64,000 nt of DNA, from positions 4,544 to 68,543 of the forward strand of contig NZ_JBLKRT010000025.1 of assembly GCF_047607445.1 (NCBI RefSeq), given 5' to 3'. A program made the translations under genes and the position numbers. The notes beneath the pieces are model-generated. The model was not told the origin of the DNA. It was given only the letters and a program-made list of their open reading frames with translations, and searched no databases. Below are positions 23,847 to 33,083 of this stretch, piece by piece (the stretch's first letter is position 1; each line of letters begins with the position of its first letter). The DNA comes from Crystallibacter sulfonylureivorans_A (GTDB taxonomy: Bacteria > Actinomycetota > Actinomycetes > Actinomycetales > Micrococcaceae).

Positions 23847-24491
23847 CTAGCGACGGAATGTCAGGTGGACCGTGCCGCTCTCTGCCGTTTCGGCGGTCAC
23901 GTCGTAGCCGGTTTCCAAGCCGCGCAGGTCGTCCCAGAGGCGGATGCCGCGGCCGAGAATGATCGGCGCGATCGCCACGTGGAGTTGATCGACGAGCCCG
24001 GCCTTCAGGAAGTCGCGCACGACGGTCGCTCCGCCGCCAACACGGACGTCCTTGCCGCCGGCGGCTTCCAGTGCCCGGTCGAGCGCTTCCTGTGGCGTTG
24101 CGGAGAGGAAATGGAAAATGGTGCCGCCGGTCATCTCGATCGAGGGCCGTGGGGCGCGGTGCGTGAGCACGAAAACCGGGATCCGGAATGGGGGCTCGTC
24201 GCCCCACCATCCTCGCCAGTCCGGGTCGTCAGGAAAGTTGTGCAGGCCGAACATCCCGGCACCCATGATCTCCGCCCCGGTGTCAGCGAAGTACGCCTCC
24301 GCATACTTGTCGTCGACGCCAGTCGTGCCCTGGCCCGAGGCGTCGTGCAGGACGCGCTCGCGGAAGGTTCTGGTCGCGGCATACGCGTCGACCAAGCGGG
24401 GCCAGTCGTCGCCGAAGGGGTTCTCCGGGGTTTGATCCGTCGTGGTGGCGAACCCGTCGAGCGAGATGTTGAGGTCAACGCGAACGGCCAT
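23847..24491 (-). CDS. Dihydrofolate-reductase-family (RibD C-terminal-like) protein
   Basis: A 214-residue protein with the RibD-C/DHFR-like fold: N-terminal strand RVDLNISLDGFATT, the IMGAGMFG strand-turn, a nucleotide-binding VRVGGGATVVRDFLKAGLVD segment and C-terminal IILGRGIRLWDDL. The family members are NADPH-dependent reductases, mostly of unknown substrate; it is neither a complete RibD nor a classical DHFR. Single gene. Confidence 0.88.
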   Translation of the reverse strand: MAVRVDLNISLDGFATTTDQTPENPFGDDWPRLVDAYAATRTFRERVLHDASGQGTTGVDDKYAEAYFADTGAEIMGAGMFGLHNFPDDPDWRGWWGDEPPFRIPVFVLTHRAPRPSIEMTGGTIFHFLSATPQEALDRALEAAGGKDVRVGGGATVVRDFLKAGLVDQLHVAIAPIILGRGIRLWDDLRGLETGYDVTAETAESGTVHLTFRR

Positions 24492-24744
24492 CGGTACTCC
24501 AAGTCGTCAGTGCTTGTCGATTGCCATCACGATACTGGAGGCTCCGAATGCGTCAAGAAGGATTCCGAGGCCCCGGGCCGGTTGATGGTTCGATGCAGTT
24601 GCCGCTTTGGGGACCGGGTGGGCGGTGAAGCGCAGCGGGGTGAAAGCGCATCTTTGACGAGACAACGCGGCCGCTTGACAGGGCAATGTGTGCTCTGCAT
24701 TCTGGGCGGAGGTGCTCCATTGATATCCCACAGGCGAAGCAGTC

Positions 24745-25842
24745 ATGCGGCCAGAGTGGCAGGAAATCGTGAAACGTCACCCCCAAAGACAGGCAGCTGG
24801 CAGCCGGAAAAGTGTCTTGGGCATGGCCTCGGTGATTGCGTTCCTGCTGGTCACCGGGTGGGGCATGTTCTTCGCCGTCGTCTTACCTGGGCACTCCGAA
24901 GTGGCAGATCGGGCGCCCTTCGGTCTCGGACTGGCCTTTACTGCTTTCATTTTGGGGGCGCGCCACGCGTTTGATGCCGACCATATTGCAGCGGTGGACA
25001 ACACAACGCGCAAGCTGGTGGGGGAGGGTAGCCGGCCGGTGTCCGTAGGCTTTTGGTTCGCCTTGGGGCATTCGACCGTCGTGATCGTTGCTGTCTCGCT
25101 GCTGGCCGCCGGGCTGCATAGCCTGGCCGGCCAGATCTCCGACGGCGATTCGCTGCTGGCTTCCGTCACCGGAGTTTGGGGTGTCATCGTTTCCGGGCTG
25201 TTCCTGCTGCTGATCGGTACATTGAACCTGTATTCATTCATCGGGATCGCCCGCGTCTTCCGCCAGCTCAGGAGCGGCGAATACAACGAAGCTGAAGTCG
25301 AGGACCTGCTGCAAAACCGCGGGCTCCTTAACCGGGTGTTGGCACCGCTTGCTCGACAGATCGACCGGCCCTGGAAGATGTACCCCATTGGTGTGTTGTT
25401 CGGGCTGGGGTTCGATACGGCAACGACGATTGGCCTGTTTGTCATCGGCGGCAGTGCCGCCCTCACCGCACCCTGGTATGTGGCTCTCGTTCTGCCGGTC
25501 TTGTTCACCGCCGGCATGACGTTGTTCGACACGCTCGATGGCATCTTTATGCACCGGGCCTACCAGTGGGCCTACGCACGCCCGGTCCGGAAGGTGTACT
25601 ACAACCTCATGGTCACCGGGTCGTCCGTCCTGCTGGCTTTCCTCGTCGGCGGAGTCGGACTAATGGGACTGGTGGCCGAGAGGATGAAGGTAGACAGCGG
25701 TCCCGTGGCCTGGGTCGCGTCCGTGAACTTGGAGAACTTTGGCTTCCTGATCTGCGCGCTGTTCGCGGCAACATGGCTGGCCGCGGTCGCGTACTGGAAA
25801 ATCGGCCGAATCGAGGCCCGCTATTCGCTGCCGGACCGATGA
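24745..25842 (+). CDS. NiCoT-family nickel/cobalt transporter (HoxN/NixA)
   Basis: A 365-residue permease with eight helices. All NiCoT signatures are there: ARHAFDADHIAAVDNTTR in helix II, GHSTVV, LGFDTATTIGLF and GMTLFDTLDG. It imports Ni2+ or Co2+ with high affinity. Nickel versus cobalt cannot be decided from sequence, and no urease, hydrogenase or cobalamin genes adjoin it. ATG 24745 has only a weak ribosome-binding site; ATG 24826 (MASVIAFLL) is less likely because it shortens the leader before helix I. I see no recognisable riboswitch upstream. Confidence 0.92.
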   Translation: MRPEWQEIVKRHPQRQAAGSRKSVLGMASVIAFLLVTGWGMFFAVVLPGHSEVADRAPFGLGLAFTAFILGARHAFDADHIAAVDNTTRKLVGEGSRPVSVGFWFALGHSTVVIVAVSLLAAGLHSLAGQISDGDSLLASVTGVWGVIVSGLFLLLIGTLNLYSFIGIARVFRQLRSGEYNEAEVEDLLQNRGLLNRVLAPLARQIDRPWKMYPIGVLFGLGFDTATTIGLFVIGGSAALTAPWYVALVLPVLFTAGMTLFDTLDGIFMHRAYQWAYARPVRKVYYNLMVTGSSVLLAFLVGGVGLMGLVAERMKVDSGPVAWVASVNLENFGFLICALFAATWLAAVAYWKIGRIEARYSLPDR

Positions 25843-25928
25843 GCGGCAGCCGTTGGTTGGTGCATGCCGCGATGCTCTTGGCTGCTCTGGGGATCTACTG
25901 AAATCCGGTGTGTCTGCGGACCGTCGCA

Positions 25929-26441
25929 TCACATCGGAGGAGTCAGGCCGTACCGGGCTATGATGCCGGGCAACCAGGGCGCCTCGCCGAACTGGAGGCC
26001 GTACTCGGCTGCCAGTTTGCCGATGGCGTCCGGATCAGTTGGTTCGCCGGTTTCGAGTTGATCGGCCACTGCCCAGAAGAAGTGCTCGAATCCGGCGGGG
26101 CTGATCACTTCGATCATCCTCGCCGGAACCTTCCCTGCGTTCCACATGGTGTGCAGTTCTCCGCGCGGCTTGGTGATGTAGCCACCTGCGCCCAGCACGG
26201 CCTCCCGCTCACCGGAGCGGAAGCCGATTTCGCCTTCAAGGACGATCGAATACTCATCCTCGCGGGTATGCATGTGCGGCGGAACCAAGGCCCCGACCGG
26301 GAACGGGTGCTCAACGATCGAGACCTGCTCGTTGGTATGTTCGCCGAACAGTTTGAAAACAACCCCAATGCTTCCGAGATTGCCATGGCGTCCTTCCCCT
26401 GGCTGCACGACGGTGAGCCGTGGAGCCTCCTCAGCGCCCAT
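25929..26441 (-). CDS. Cupin-domain protein
   Basis: A 170-residue protein with one cupin barrel: motif 1 PPHMHTREDEYSIVLEGEIG (His, His, Glu metal ligands) and motif 2 RGELHTMWNAGKVPARMIEV (His). It probably holds a divalent metal and may be an enzyme or sensor; the role is unknown. AAAGGGG eight bases upstream supports ATG 26441 over the upstream GTG at 26462. Confidence 0.85.
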   Translation of the reverse strand: MGAEEAPRLTVVQPGEGRHGNLGSIGVVFKLFGEHTNEQVSIVEHPFPVGALVPPHMHTREDEYSIVLEGEIGFRSGEREAVLGAGGYITKPRGELHTMWNAGKVPARMIEVISPAGFEHFFWAVADQLETGEPTDPDAIGKLAAEYGLQFGEAPWLPGIIARYGLTPPM

Positions 26442-26565
26442 GACGGGCCACCCCTTTCTCACTCCGTATTCTTATTCCGTTTCTTCAGCTGACCTGTCCG
26501 GGGCCTCTCTCCGAACGCCCTGAGCGTGCGGTGACCAAGCCGCCATACAGGTCCGGGCCGTCAGC

Positions 26566-28008
26566 TCACTGCACGGCCCTGTGGCGGGGACTGTTCGGGT
26601 TCATCAGCGAGTGCTTGCGGCTGTAGAAGATGTAGATGACCAGACCGATGATCAGCCAGACCGCAAAGCGCAGCCAGGTTTCCCAGTGCAACTGGAACAT
26701 CAGGAACAAGGAGGCGAGGACGCCGAAGGCAGGGACTACGGGCATCAGCGGCAGCCGGAAGCTGCGCGGCACATCCGGCCGGGTACGCCGCAGCACGATG
26801 ACGGCGATACTGACTACCACGAAGGCGGCCAGGATGCCGATGTTCGTCAGGTCCGCCACGGCCCGGATGGGGAACACCCCGGCCAGCAGCGCTGCCGCGA
26901 TGCCGGCGATCCAGGTCACCCGCTGCGGAGTGCCGCGCCGGTCTGTGGCGGAGAACCAGGCCGGCAGCAGTCCGTCGCGGCTCATCGAGAACCAGACGCG
27001 GGTCACGCCGAGCAGGAAGGTGAGCATCACGGTCAGGATCGATACCACGGCAAAGGCGGAAATGATCGTGGCCACCGCCGGCAGCCCGACAGACTCAAAG
27101 GCGGACGCAAACCCTGCGGTCGGATTGATGTCTGTGTAGTTCTGCATGCCGGTCAACACCAGGGTGGCCAGCACGTACAACGTCATCGCGATACCCAATG
27201 ACAGCAGGATCGCCTTCGGCATGTACTTCTTGCCGTCCACGGATTCCTCCGCCGCCGTGCTCATGGCGTCATAACCGAAGACCGCGAAGAAGACGGTGGC
27301 AGCCCCGGCCAGCACCGGACCAAACCCCGAGGGCATGAACGGGGTGTAATTTCCCGGGTCCACAAAGAAGAAGCCCAGCCCAATGATGAAGAGGATCAGC
27401 GCGATCTTCAGCCCCACCGCTATCAGCTCGAACCGGCCGAAGGTGCGGGTCCCGCGGCTGAGGATCCAAGCGATCAGCAAGCACACCACAATGGCCGGCA
27501 CATTGATCACGCCGCCCTCGACCGTGTCGCCCGTGCCCTCCATCCAAGCCGGTATCTGGACGCCGATGCCCTCCATGAAGGCGCTGAAATAGCCCGAAAT
27601 GCCAATGGCGACGACGGCGACGATGGCCGTGTATTCCAGCAGCAGGTCCCAGCCGATGAACCAGCCGATCAGTTCCCCGAGCGCCACATAGCCGTAGGTA
27701 TAGGCGGAGCCGGCAAACGGGATCATGCCGGCGAACTCTGAGTACGATAGTGCAGCCGCGGCGCTGGCCAGGCCGGCGATGAGGAAGGAAATGAGGACCG
27801 CCGGACCGACCGGCGGAGCCTCGCCGCCGCCGTTGGCCACCAGCCCGGCGAGCGTAAAGATGCCGATGCCGATGATGCCGCCAACGCCGATCGCGGTCAG
27901 CTGCCACAGGCCGAGGCTTTTGGAAAGATGGCTTTCCCCGCTTTCCTCCACCATCTCGGTAATCGGTTTGCGCCTCAGGATGGATTGGGAACCGCTCCAA
28001 ATGGACAT
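26566..28008 (-). CDS. APC-superfamily amino-acid permease (YfnA/CAT type)
   Basis: A 480-residue transporter with about 12 helices. The APC opening is clear (LWQLTAIGVGGIIGIGIFTL) and the consensus YSEFAGMIPFAGSAYTYGY follows in helix III. The group moves cationic or neutral amino acids. The open frame continues upstream past the DUF1801 gene on the other strand, so ATG 28008, with GGAG eight bases before it, is the start. Confidence 0.92.
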   Translation of the reverse strand: MSIWSGSQSILRRKPITEMVEESGESHLSKSLGLWQLTAIGVGGIIGIGIFTLAGLVANGGGEAPPVGPAVLISFLIAGLASAAAALSYSEFAGMIPFAGSAYTYGYVALGELIGWFIGWDLLLEYTAIVAVVAIGISGYFSAFMEGIGVQIPAWMEGTGDTVEGGVINVPAIVVCLLIAWILSRGTRTFGRFELIAVGLKIALILFIIGLGFFFVDPGNYTPFMPSGFGPVLAGAATVFFAVFGYDAMSTAAEESVDGKKYMPKAILLSLGIAMTLYVLATLVLTGMQNYTDINPTAGFASAFESVGLPAVATIISAFAVVSILTVMLTFLLGVTRVWFSMSRDGLLPAWFSATDRRGTPQRVTWIAGIAAALLAGVFPIRAVADLTNIGILAAFVVVSIAVIVLRRTRPDVPRSFRLPLMPVVPAFGVLASLFLMFQLHWETWLRFAVWLIIGLVIYIFYSRKHSLMNPNSPRHRAVQ

Positions 28009-28269
28009 GCCGGACTCCGATGTTCGCGCCTGCATCTGCCGCCGGAGCCCTGTGCCAGGGGCGGCTCCGCCGTGCGGATGCCCTGTACGTGTTCGAGTAT
28101 GGACCGCACGACGCCTGCTGTGAATATCTTGCCGGTCCCCGCATCGAAATGCAGGCCCGTCGGTGGTGGGCCGGGCTGCCCGTATCGGGCGGGGGAGCGG
28201 ACGCGGCAGCGATGCACCGGGACGCCGTCGAACCGATGCCGGTTGTCCGGGAAGAGGTACGTTGAGAGC

Positions 28270-28638
28270 GTGAACAAGCCGCAGACCGTTGACGAATACC
28301 TCGAATCGTTCCCGGAAGAGGCCGCTCGGCGGCTGGCCGAACTCCGCCAGCTGAGCCGCACCCATGTTCCGCAGGCCGACGAAGGGCTGAAGTGGGGTAA
28401 TCCGGCCTACTCCCTGGACGGAACCATCATGTTTATTTTCGCCGGCTACCAACAGCACGCGAATTTTGTTTTCACACCCAGCACCTTGGATGCGTTCAGC
28501 GCCGAACTTGCCGGTTTCCAGACCGGCAAAGGCTCCATCAAACTGCCGTATTCGGGGCCGGTTCCCGCTGAGCTGCTGGGCCGAATGATGGCCCACCGCA
28601 TCCGGGAATTCCGGGAAGACGGTGTCCTTTGGATGTAG
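28270..28638 (+). CDS. DUF1801 (YdhG-like) protein
   Basis: A 122-residue protein with the DUF1801 layout: VDEYLESFPEEAARRLAELR, then GLKWGNPAYSLDGTIMFIFA and the closing FREDGVLWM. The fold is known from YdhG/iron-chaperone-like proteins and the role is unsettled. The start is taken as GTG 28270; the longer open frame upstream overlaps the permease leader and lacks the family's similarity. Confidence 0.75.
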   Translation: MNKPQTVDEYLESFPEEAARRLAELRQLSRTHVPQADEGLKWGNPAYSLDGTIMFIFAGYQQHANFVFTPSTLDAFSAELAGFQTGKGSIKLPYSGPVPAELLGRMMAHRIREFREDGVLWM

Positions 28639-28778
28639 GTGTGCGGTGTAATCCGCAGCGTCCTGAGGTTCCCTTGAACGGATGAGCCGCCGGTTCGGCG
28701 GACTGGACTTTGAGGGCTGCCCGCAGCGGCGCCGTCGCGCCCCTGTTGCCCGTGCATGGTTTGGGTTAGGGTGGGCGC

Positions 28779-31700
28779 ATGTCGCGGTTCAGCTATCTGG
28801 AGTGGCCGGTGGTACGGCAGTTCCGGACGAGTGATTCACTGGGGCGGAGCGGGGCCGTCACCTCGCCCCGAACCCGCGATATCGCTCCGCGAACGTCCAC
28901 CGCGGACCGCGTGGTGCAAAGCGTGTGTCCCTATTGCGCGGTGGGGTGCGGCCAGCGCGTTTTCGTCAAGGATGAGAAGGTCGTCCAGATCGAAGGCGAC
29001 CCGGATTCGCCGATTTCCCGGGGTCGGCTCTGCCCCAAGGGGTCAGCGAGCGAGCAGCTGGTCAATGCGCCGAGCCGGCAGACGCAGGTGCTGTATCGGG
29101 CACCCCATGCCAAGGACTGGCAGCACCTGGACCTGGACACCGCCGTCGAGATGGTGGCCGAGAGGTTCCTCGAAGCGCGCCGGAACAACTGGCAGGAAAA
29201 CGATGAGCATGGTCGTCGGCTTCGGAGGACCATGGGGATCGCGGGGTTGGGCGGGGCCACGCTGGACAATGAAGAGAACTATCTGATCAAGAAACTCTTC
29301 ACCGCAGCGGGCGCCATCCAACTGGAAAACCAAGCACGCATTTGACACTCCGCCACGGTTCCCAGTCTGGGAACCTCCTTTGGACGCGGCGGAGCGACGC
29401 AATCGCTTCAGGACATGGCCAATGCTGACTGCATTGTGATTCAGGGTTCAAACATGGCCGAGTGCCATCCCGTCGGTTACCAGTGGGTGACGGAGGCCAA
29501 GGCACGCGGCGCGAAGGTCATCCATGTGGATCCGCGCTTCACCCGCACCAGCGCGGTGGCCGACAAGCACGTCCCGATCCGCGCCGGCTCGGACATCGTG
29601 CTGCTGGGTGCGCTGATCAACCACGTGATCAGCAACGATCTGTGGTTCAAGGAATATGTCCTTGCCTACACGAACGCGGCAACGCTGGTGAACGAAGAGT
29701 TCCGTGACACCGAAGACCTGGACGGGCTGTTCTCCGGATTTGAGCCTGAGACGGGCCACTACAATCTGGCGTCCTGGGCTTATGAGCGGAAGTCAGAGAC
29801 AGAAGAGTCGGTAGAACACGGACACGAACACGGCGCCGATACCGCCGCCCGGGCCGCCGGGGATCAGTATGGCAGCGGTGGTCCGCCGATGGGGCGCCCT
29901 GATTTTGTGCAGGACCCGACCCTCGAGCACCCACGGACGGTGTTCCAGATCCTGAAGCGCCACTACTCGCGCTATACCCCGGAAATGGTCCGGGATGCCT
30001 GCGGCATCTCGCTGGCGGATTTTGACTACCTGGCGCGGGCCGTCACGGAGAACTCCGGCCGCGACCGGACCACCTGCTTTGCGTATGCCGTCGGCTGGAC
30101 CCAGCACACCGTGGGTGCGCAGTTCATCCGGACCGCGGCGATCCTGCAGCTTTTGCTGGGCAACGTGGGGCGGCCTGGCGGCGGCATCATGGCGCTGCGC
30201 GGCCATGCCAGCATCCAGGGCTCCACCGACATCCCCACGCTGTTCAACCTGTTGCCCGGATACCTCCCCATGCCGAAGGCCGGCATTGAGACGCTGAGCG
30301 AATACTGCGACGCCATCGCGTCCAAGGAGCAGAAGGGCTTCTGGGCAGACGCGGACGCCTACACCATCAGCTTGCTCAAAGCCTGGTGGGGCGACGCCGC
30401 CAACGAAGACTCGGACTGGGCCTATGGGTACCTGCCCCGGATTGACGGTCCGCACGGGACCTACCAGACGGTGATGAACATGCTTGCCGATGAGGTAGAC
30501 GGCTACTTCATCTTTGGCCAGAATCCGGCCATCGGGTCCGCCAATGGCCGGATGCAGCGCCTTGGTATGTCCCATCTGAAATGGCTGGTGGTGCGCGATC
30601 TCAACCTGATCGAGTCGGCCACGTGGTGGAAGGACGGTCCGGAGATCGCTTCGGGCGAGCTGCGCACTGAGGACATCGGCACCGAGGTCTTCTTCTTGCC
30701 GGCGGCGACCCATGTGGAAAAGGCAGGCTCCTTCACACAGACCCAGCGACTGCTGCAATGGCGGCATCAGGCTGTCCGGCCGCCGGGCGACTGCCAGAGC
30801 GAACTGCAGTTCTTCTATGAGCTGGGCAAGCGCATCCGGGCCAAGCTTGCGGACTCGACCGATGAACGGGACCGGCCGCTGCTGGATTTAACCTGGGACT
30901 ATCCCACCGATGAAAACGGCGAGCCTGACGGCGAGGCGGTGCTGGCTGAAATCAACGGCCGCCACCTCAGTGGCCCCAAGGCCGGCCAGCCTCTCTCGTC
31001 GTACACCGAGATGCGCCCCGACGGCTCGACGGATGGCGGATGCTGGATCTACACCGGCGTTTACGCGGACGGCATTAACCACGCCGCAGACCGAAAGCCC
31101 GGCCAGGAACAAGGGCCAGTCGCCTCCGAATGGGGCTGGGCCTGGCCTGCCAATCGCCGCATTCTCTACAACCGCGCCTCGGCGGACCCCGAGGGAAAGC
31201 CGTGGAGCGAACGCAAGAAGTACATCTGGTGGGACCAGAAGCAAAACCGGTGGACCGGCGAGGACGTCCCCGACTTCCCAGCAGATCGAGCTCCGGGAAG
31301 CCGTCCTGATATATCCCTTGGCGGCGCAGCCGCGCTGGCCGGGGACGATCCCTTCATCATGCAAGCCGACGGCAAAGGATGGCTGTTCGCGCCGAAAGGC
31401 ATGGTGGACGGTCCGCTGCCGACTCACTATGAGCCGCAGGAGTCCCCGGTGGCCAACCCGCTCTACCGGCAGCAGCAGAACCCGGCCCGGCTGATCTATC
31501 CGCGCGAAGACAACCTCAGCGCCCCCAGTGCGGGCACGCCGGGGGCGGACATCTACCCGTACGTCTTCACCACGTACCGGTTGACCGAACACCACACGGC
31601 CGGCGGCATGAGCCGATGGCTGCCGTACCTCTCCGAGCTTCAGCCGGAGATGTTCTGCGAAGTATCCCCGGAACTGGCGGCCGAACGCGGATTGGAACCC

Positions 31701-32084
31701 TACGGCTGGGCAACCATCATCTCAACACGGGCCGCCATCGAGGCTAAGGTACTCGTCACCGACCGGGTGAGACCGTTGGTGGTCGGCGGGCGCACGATGC
31801 ACCAGATCGGGCTGCCCTACCACTGGGGAGTCGGCGGTGACGCCGTCGTCAGCGGCGATGCGGCCAACGATCTGCTCGGAGTGACACTTGACCCGAACGT
31901 GCAGATCCAGGAATCGAAAGCCGGATCGTGCGACATCATCCCGGGTCGTCGGCCGCAGGGGCCCGAACTCCTGTCCTTGGTGGCCGCCTATCAGGCCCGC
32001 GCCGGTGTGACGCCCGAGACCGGCAGCGACAAGGTCACCGGCCCCAACCGGGTGTCGGGCGACGACGCGACGAGGGAAGGCTAA
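28779..32084 (+). CDS. fdhA: Formate dehydrogenase catalytic subunit, selenocysteine-containing (UGA read-through at 29343)
   Basis: A 1101-residue molybdenum/tungsten-bis-MGD enzyme that oxidises formate to CO2. The frame opens at ATG 28779 and meets TGA at 29343-29345 (codon 189). The residues around it, NQARI-[TGA]-HSATVPSLG, match the selenocysteine site of FdnG-type enzymes, with the next-residue His190 conserved, and the frame continues uninterrupted to TAA 32082. An N-terminal [4Fe-4S] site uses Cys50, Cys53, Cys57 and Cys85. No twin-Arg signal is visible, so a cytoplasmic-side location is likely. A His/Gly-rich insertion (HGHEHGADTAARAAGDQYGS) sits near residue 348. The iron-sulfur and NrfD-like subunits follow directly. 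Confidence 0.93.
29343..29375 (+). promoter_or_regulatory. Sec UGA codon and SECIS-like hairpin
   Basis: Eleven bases after the TGA (29343-29345), GGTTCCCA (29357-29364) pairs with TGGGAACC (29368-29375), leaving GTC, or AGTCT if the last pair opens, at the tip. Bacterial SECIS elements sit just after the UGA and have a GU in a small apical loop recognised by SelB; the E. coli fdhF element has a comparable GGTTGC...GCACC hairpin with a GU-containing loop. The codons still fit the FDH protein, as required. Confidence 0.8.
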
Positions 32085-33083
32085 ATGAACAAGCTGACCG
32101 AAGCCCCCGGACACATCCCGCACACGGGACACCCTCGAAAGGGCTTTTTCACCGACACGTCGATCTGCATCGGGTGCAAAGCCTGCGAAGTGGCCTGCAA
32201 GGAGTGGAACCGCAATCCCCACGACTCGGAGTTCGAGCTGCTCGAGTCCTCGTATGACAACACCGGCTCGTTGGGAGCCGACACCTGGCGGCATGTTGCC
32301 TTCATTGAGCAGGACCGTGAGCATATCGACAAGGCACGCGAATCGGGGCGGGCGCTGGTCAGCCTCGGCATGCCCGGCATCGGACCGCCGGGCGCCCCCG
32401 CAGCTGCGGGCAGTTCACCCGACGTGGACACGACGCCGCCGGACACGCCCGATTTCCGGTGGCTGATGTCTTCGGACGTGTGCAAGCACTGCACCAATGC
32501 CGGGTGCCTCGACGTCTGCCCGACCGGTGCCCTGTTCCGGACCGAACACGGCACGGTTGTGGTGCAGGACGATGTCTGTAATGGCTGCGGAACCTGCGTC
32601 GCGGGATGCCCGTTCGGAGTGATCGAGCGGCGCAGCGATGGCACTGCCGGAGTGAAGGGACAGCGCGATTTCACCCCGGGGGAGCAGGCGCCGACCCGCA
32701 ACGTAGGCGTCGCGCAGAAATGCACGCTGTGCTACGACCGGATGGTTGATGGCCAGACTCCCGCCTGTGCCCAGGCCTGCCCGACGACGTCGATCAAGTA
32801 CGGTGAGCGCGAGCAGATGGTGAGCACCGCGAAAGAGCGCGTTGCCGAACTGCACGCGCAGGGGCTGACCGAGGCGCGCCTCTACGGGGCCAACGACGCC
32901 GACGGTGTGGGAGGCACCGGTTCGGTGTTCCTGCTGCTGGATGAACCGGAGGTGTACGGTCTGCCGCCGGATCCGCGCGTGCCCACCGCCGACCTGCCAC
33001 GAATGTTCAAGCGGGCCGGCCTTGCCGCTGCCGGCATGCTGGCCGCGGCCGCTGCGGCCTTTCTGGTGGGAGGCCGCCCTTGA
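32085..33083 (+). CDS. fdhB: Formate dehydrogenase iron-sulfur subunit (four [4Fe-4S])
   Basis: A 332-residue ferredoxin-like electron-transfer subunit. Four Cys clusters are seen: CIGCKACEVACKEW near residue 28, CKHCTNAGCLDVCPTGAL, CNGCGTCVAGCPFG and CTLCYDRMVDGQTPACAQAC. A single hydrophobic segment at the C-terminus (AGLAAAGMLAAAAAAFLVGG) anchors it in the membrane, as in FdnH. ATG 32085 comes immediately after the fdhA stop, and its own TGA overlaps the TTG start of the next gene. Confidence 0.93.
   Translation: MNKLTEAPGHIPHTGHPRKGFFTDTSICIGCKACEVACKEWNRNPHDSEFELLESSYDNTGSLGADTWRHVAFIEQDREHIDKARESGRALVSLGMPGIGPPGAPAAAGSSPDVDTTPPDTPDFRWLMSSDVCKHCTNAGCLDVCPTGALFRTEHGTVVVQDDVCNGCGTCVAGCPFGVIERRSDGTAGVKGQRDFTPGEQAPTRNVGVAQKCTLCYDRMVDGQTPACAQACPTTSIKYGEREQMVSTAKERVAELHAQGLTEARLYGANDADGVGGTGSVFLLLDEPEVYGLPPDPRVPTADLPRMFKRAGLAAAGMLAAAAAAFLVGGRP

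Noticed and set aside
24492..24744. A nickel/cobalt or cobalamin riboswitch in the permease leader
   Set aside because: I find no B12-box or paired tandem G-rich junctions that would support it.
24507..24746. 79-residue open frame before the nickel/cobalt permease on the other strand
   Set aside because: No ribosome-binding site, no family, and overlaps the promoter region of the permease.
29343..29345. TGA in the FDH gene as a frameshift or premature stop
   Set aside because: The frame continues without shift, the flanking residues match known Sec-FDH sites, and a full Sec machinery and SECIS-like hairpin are present.
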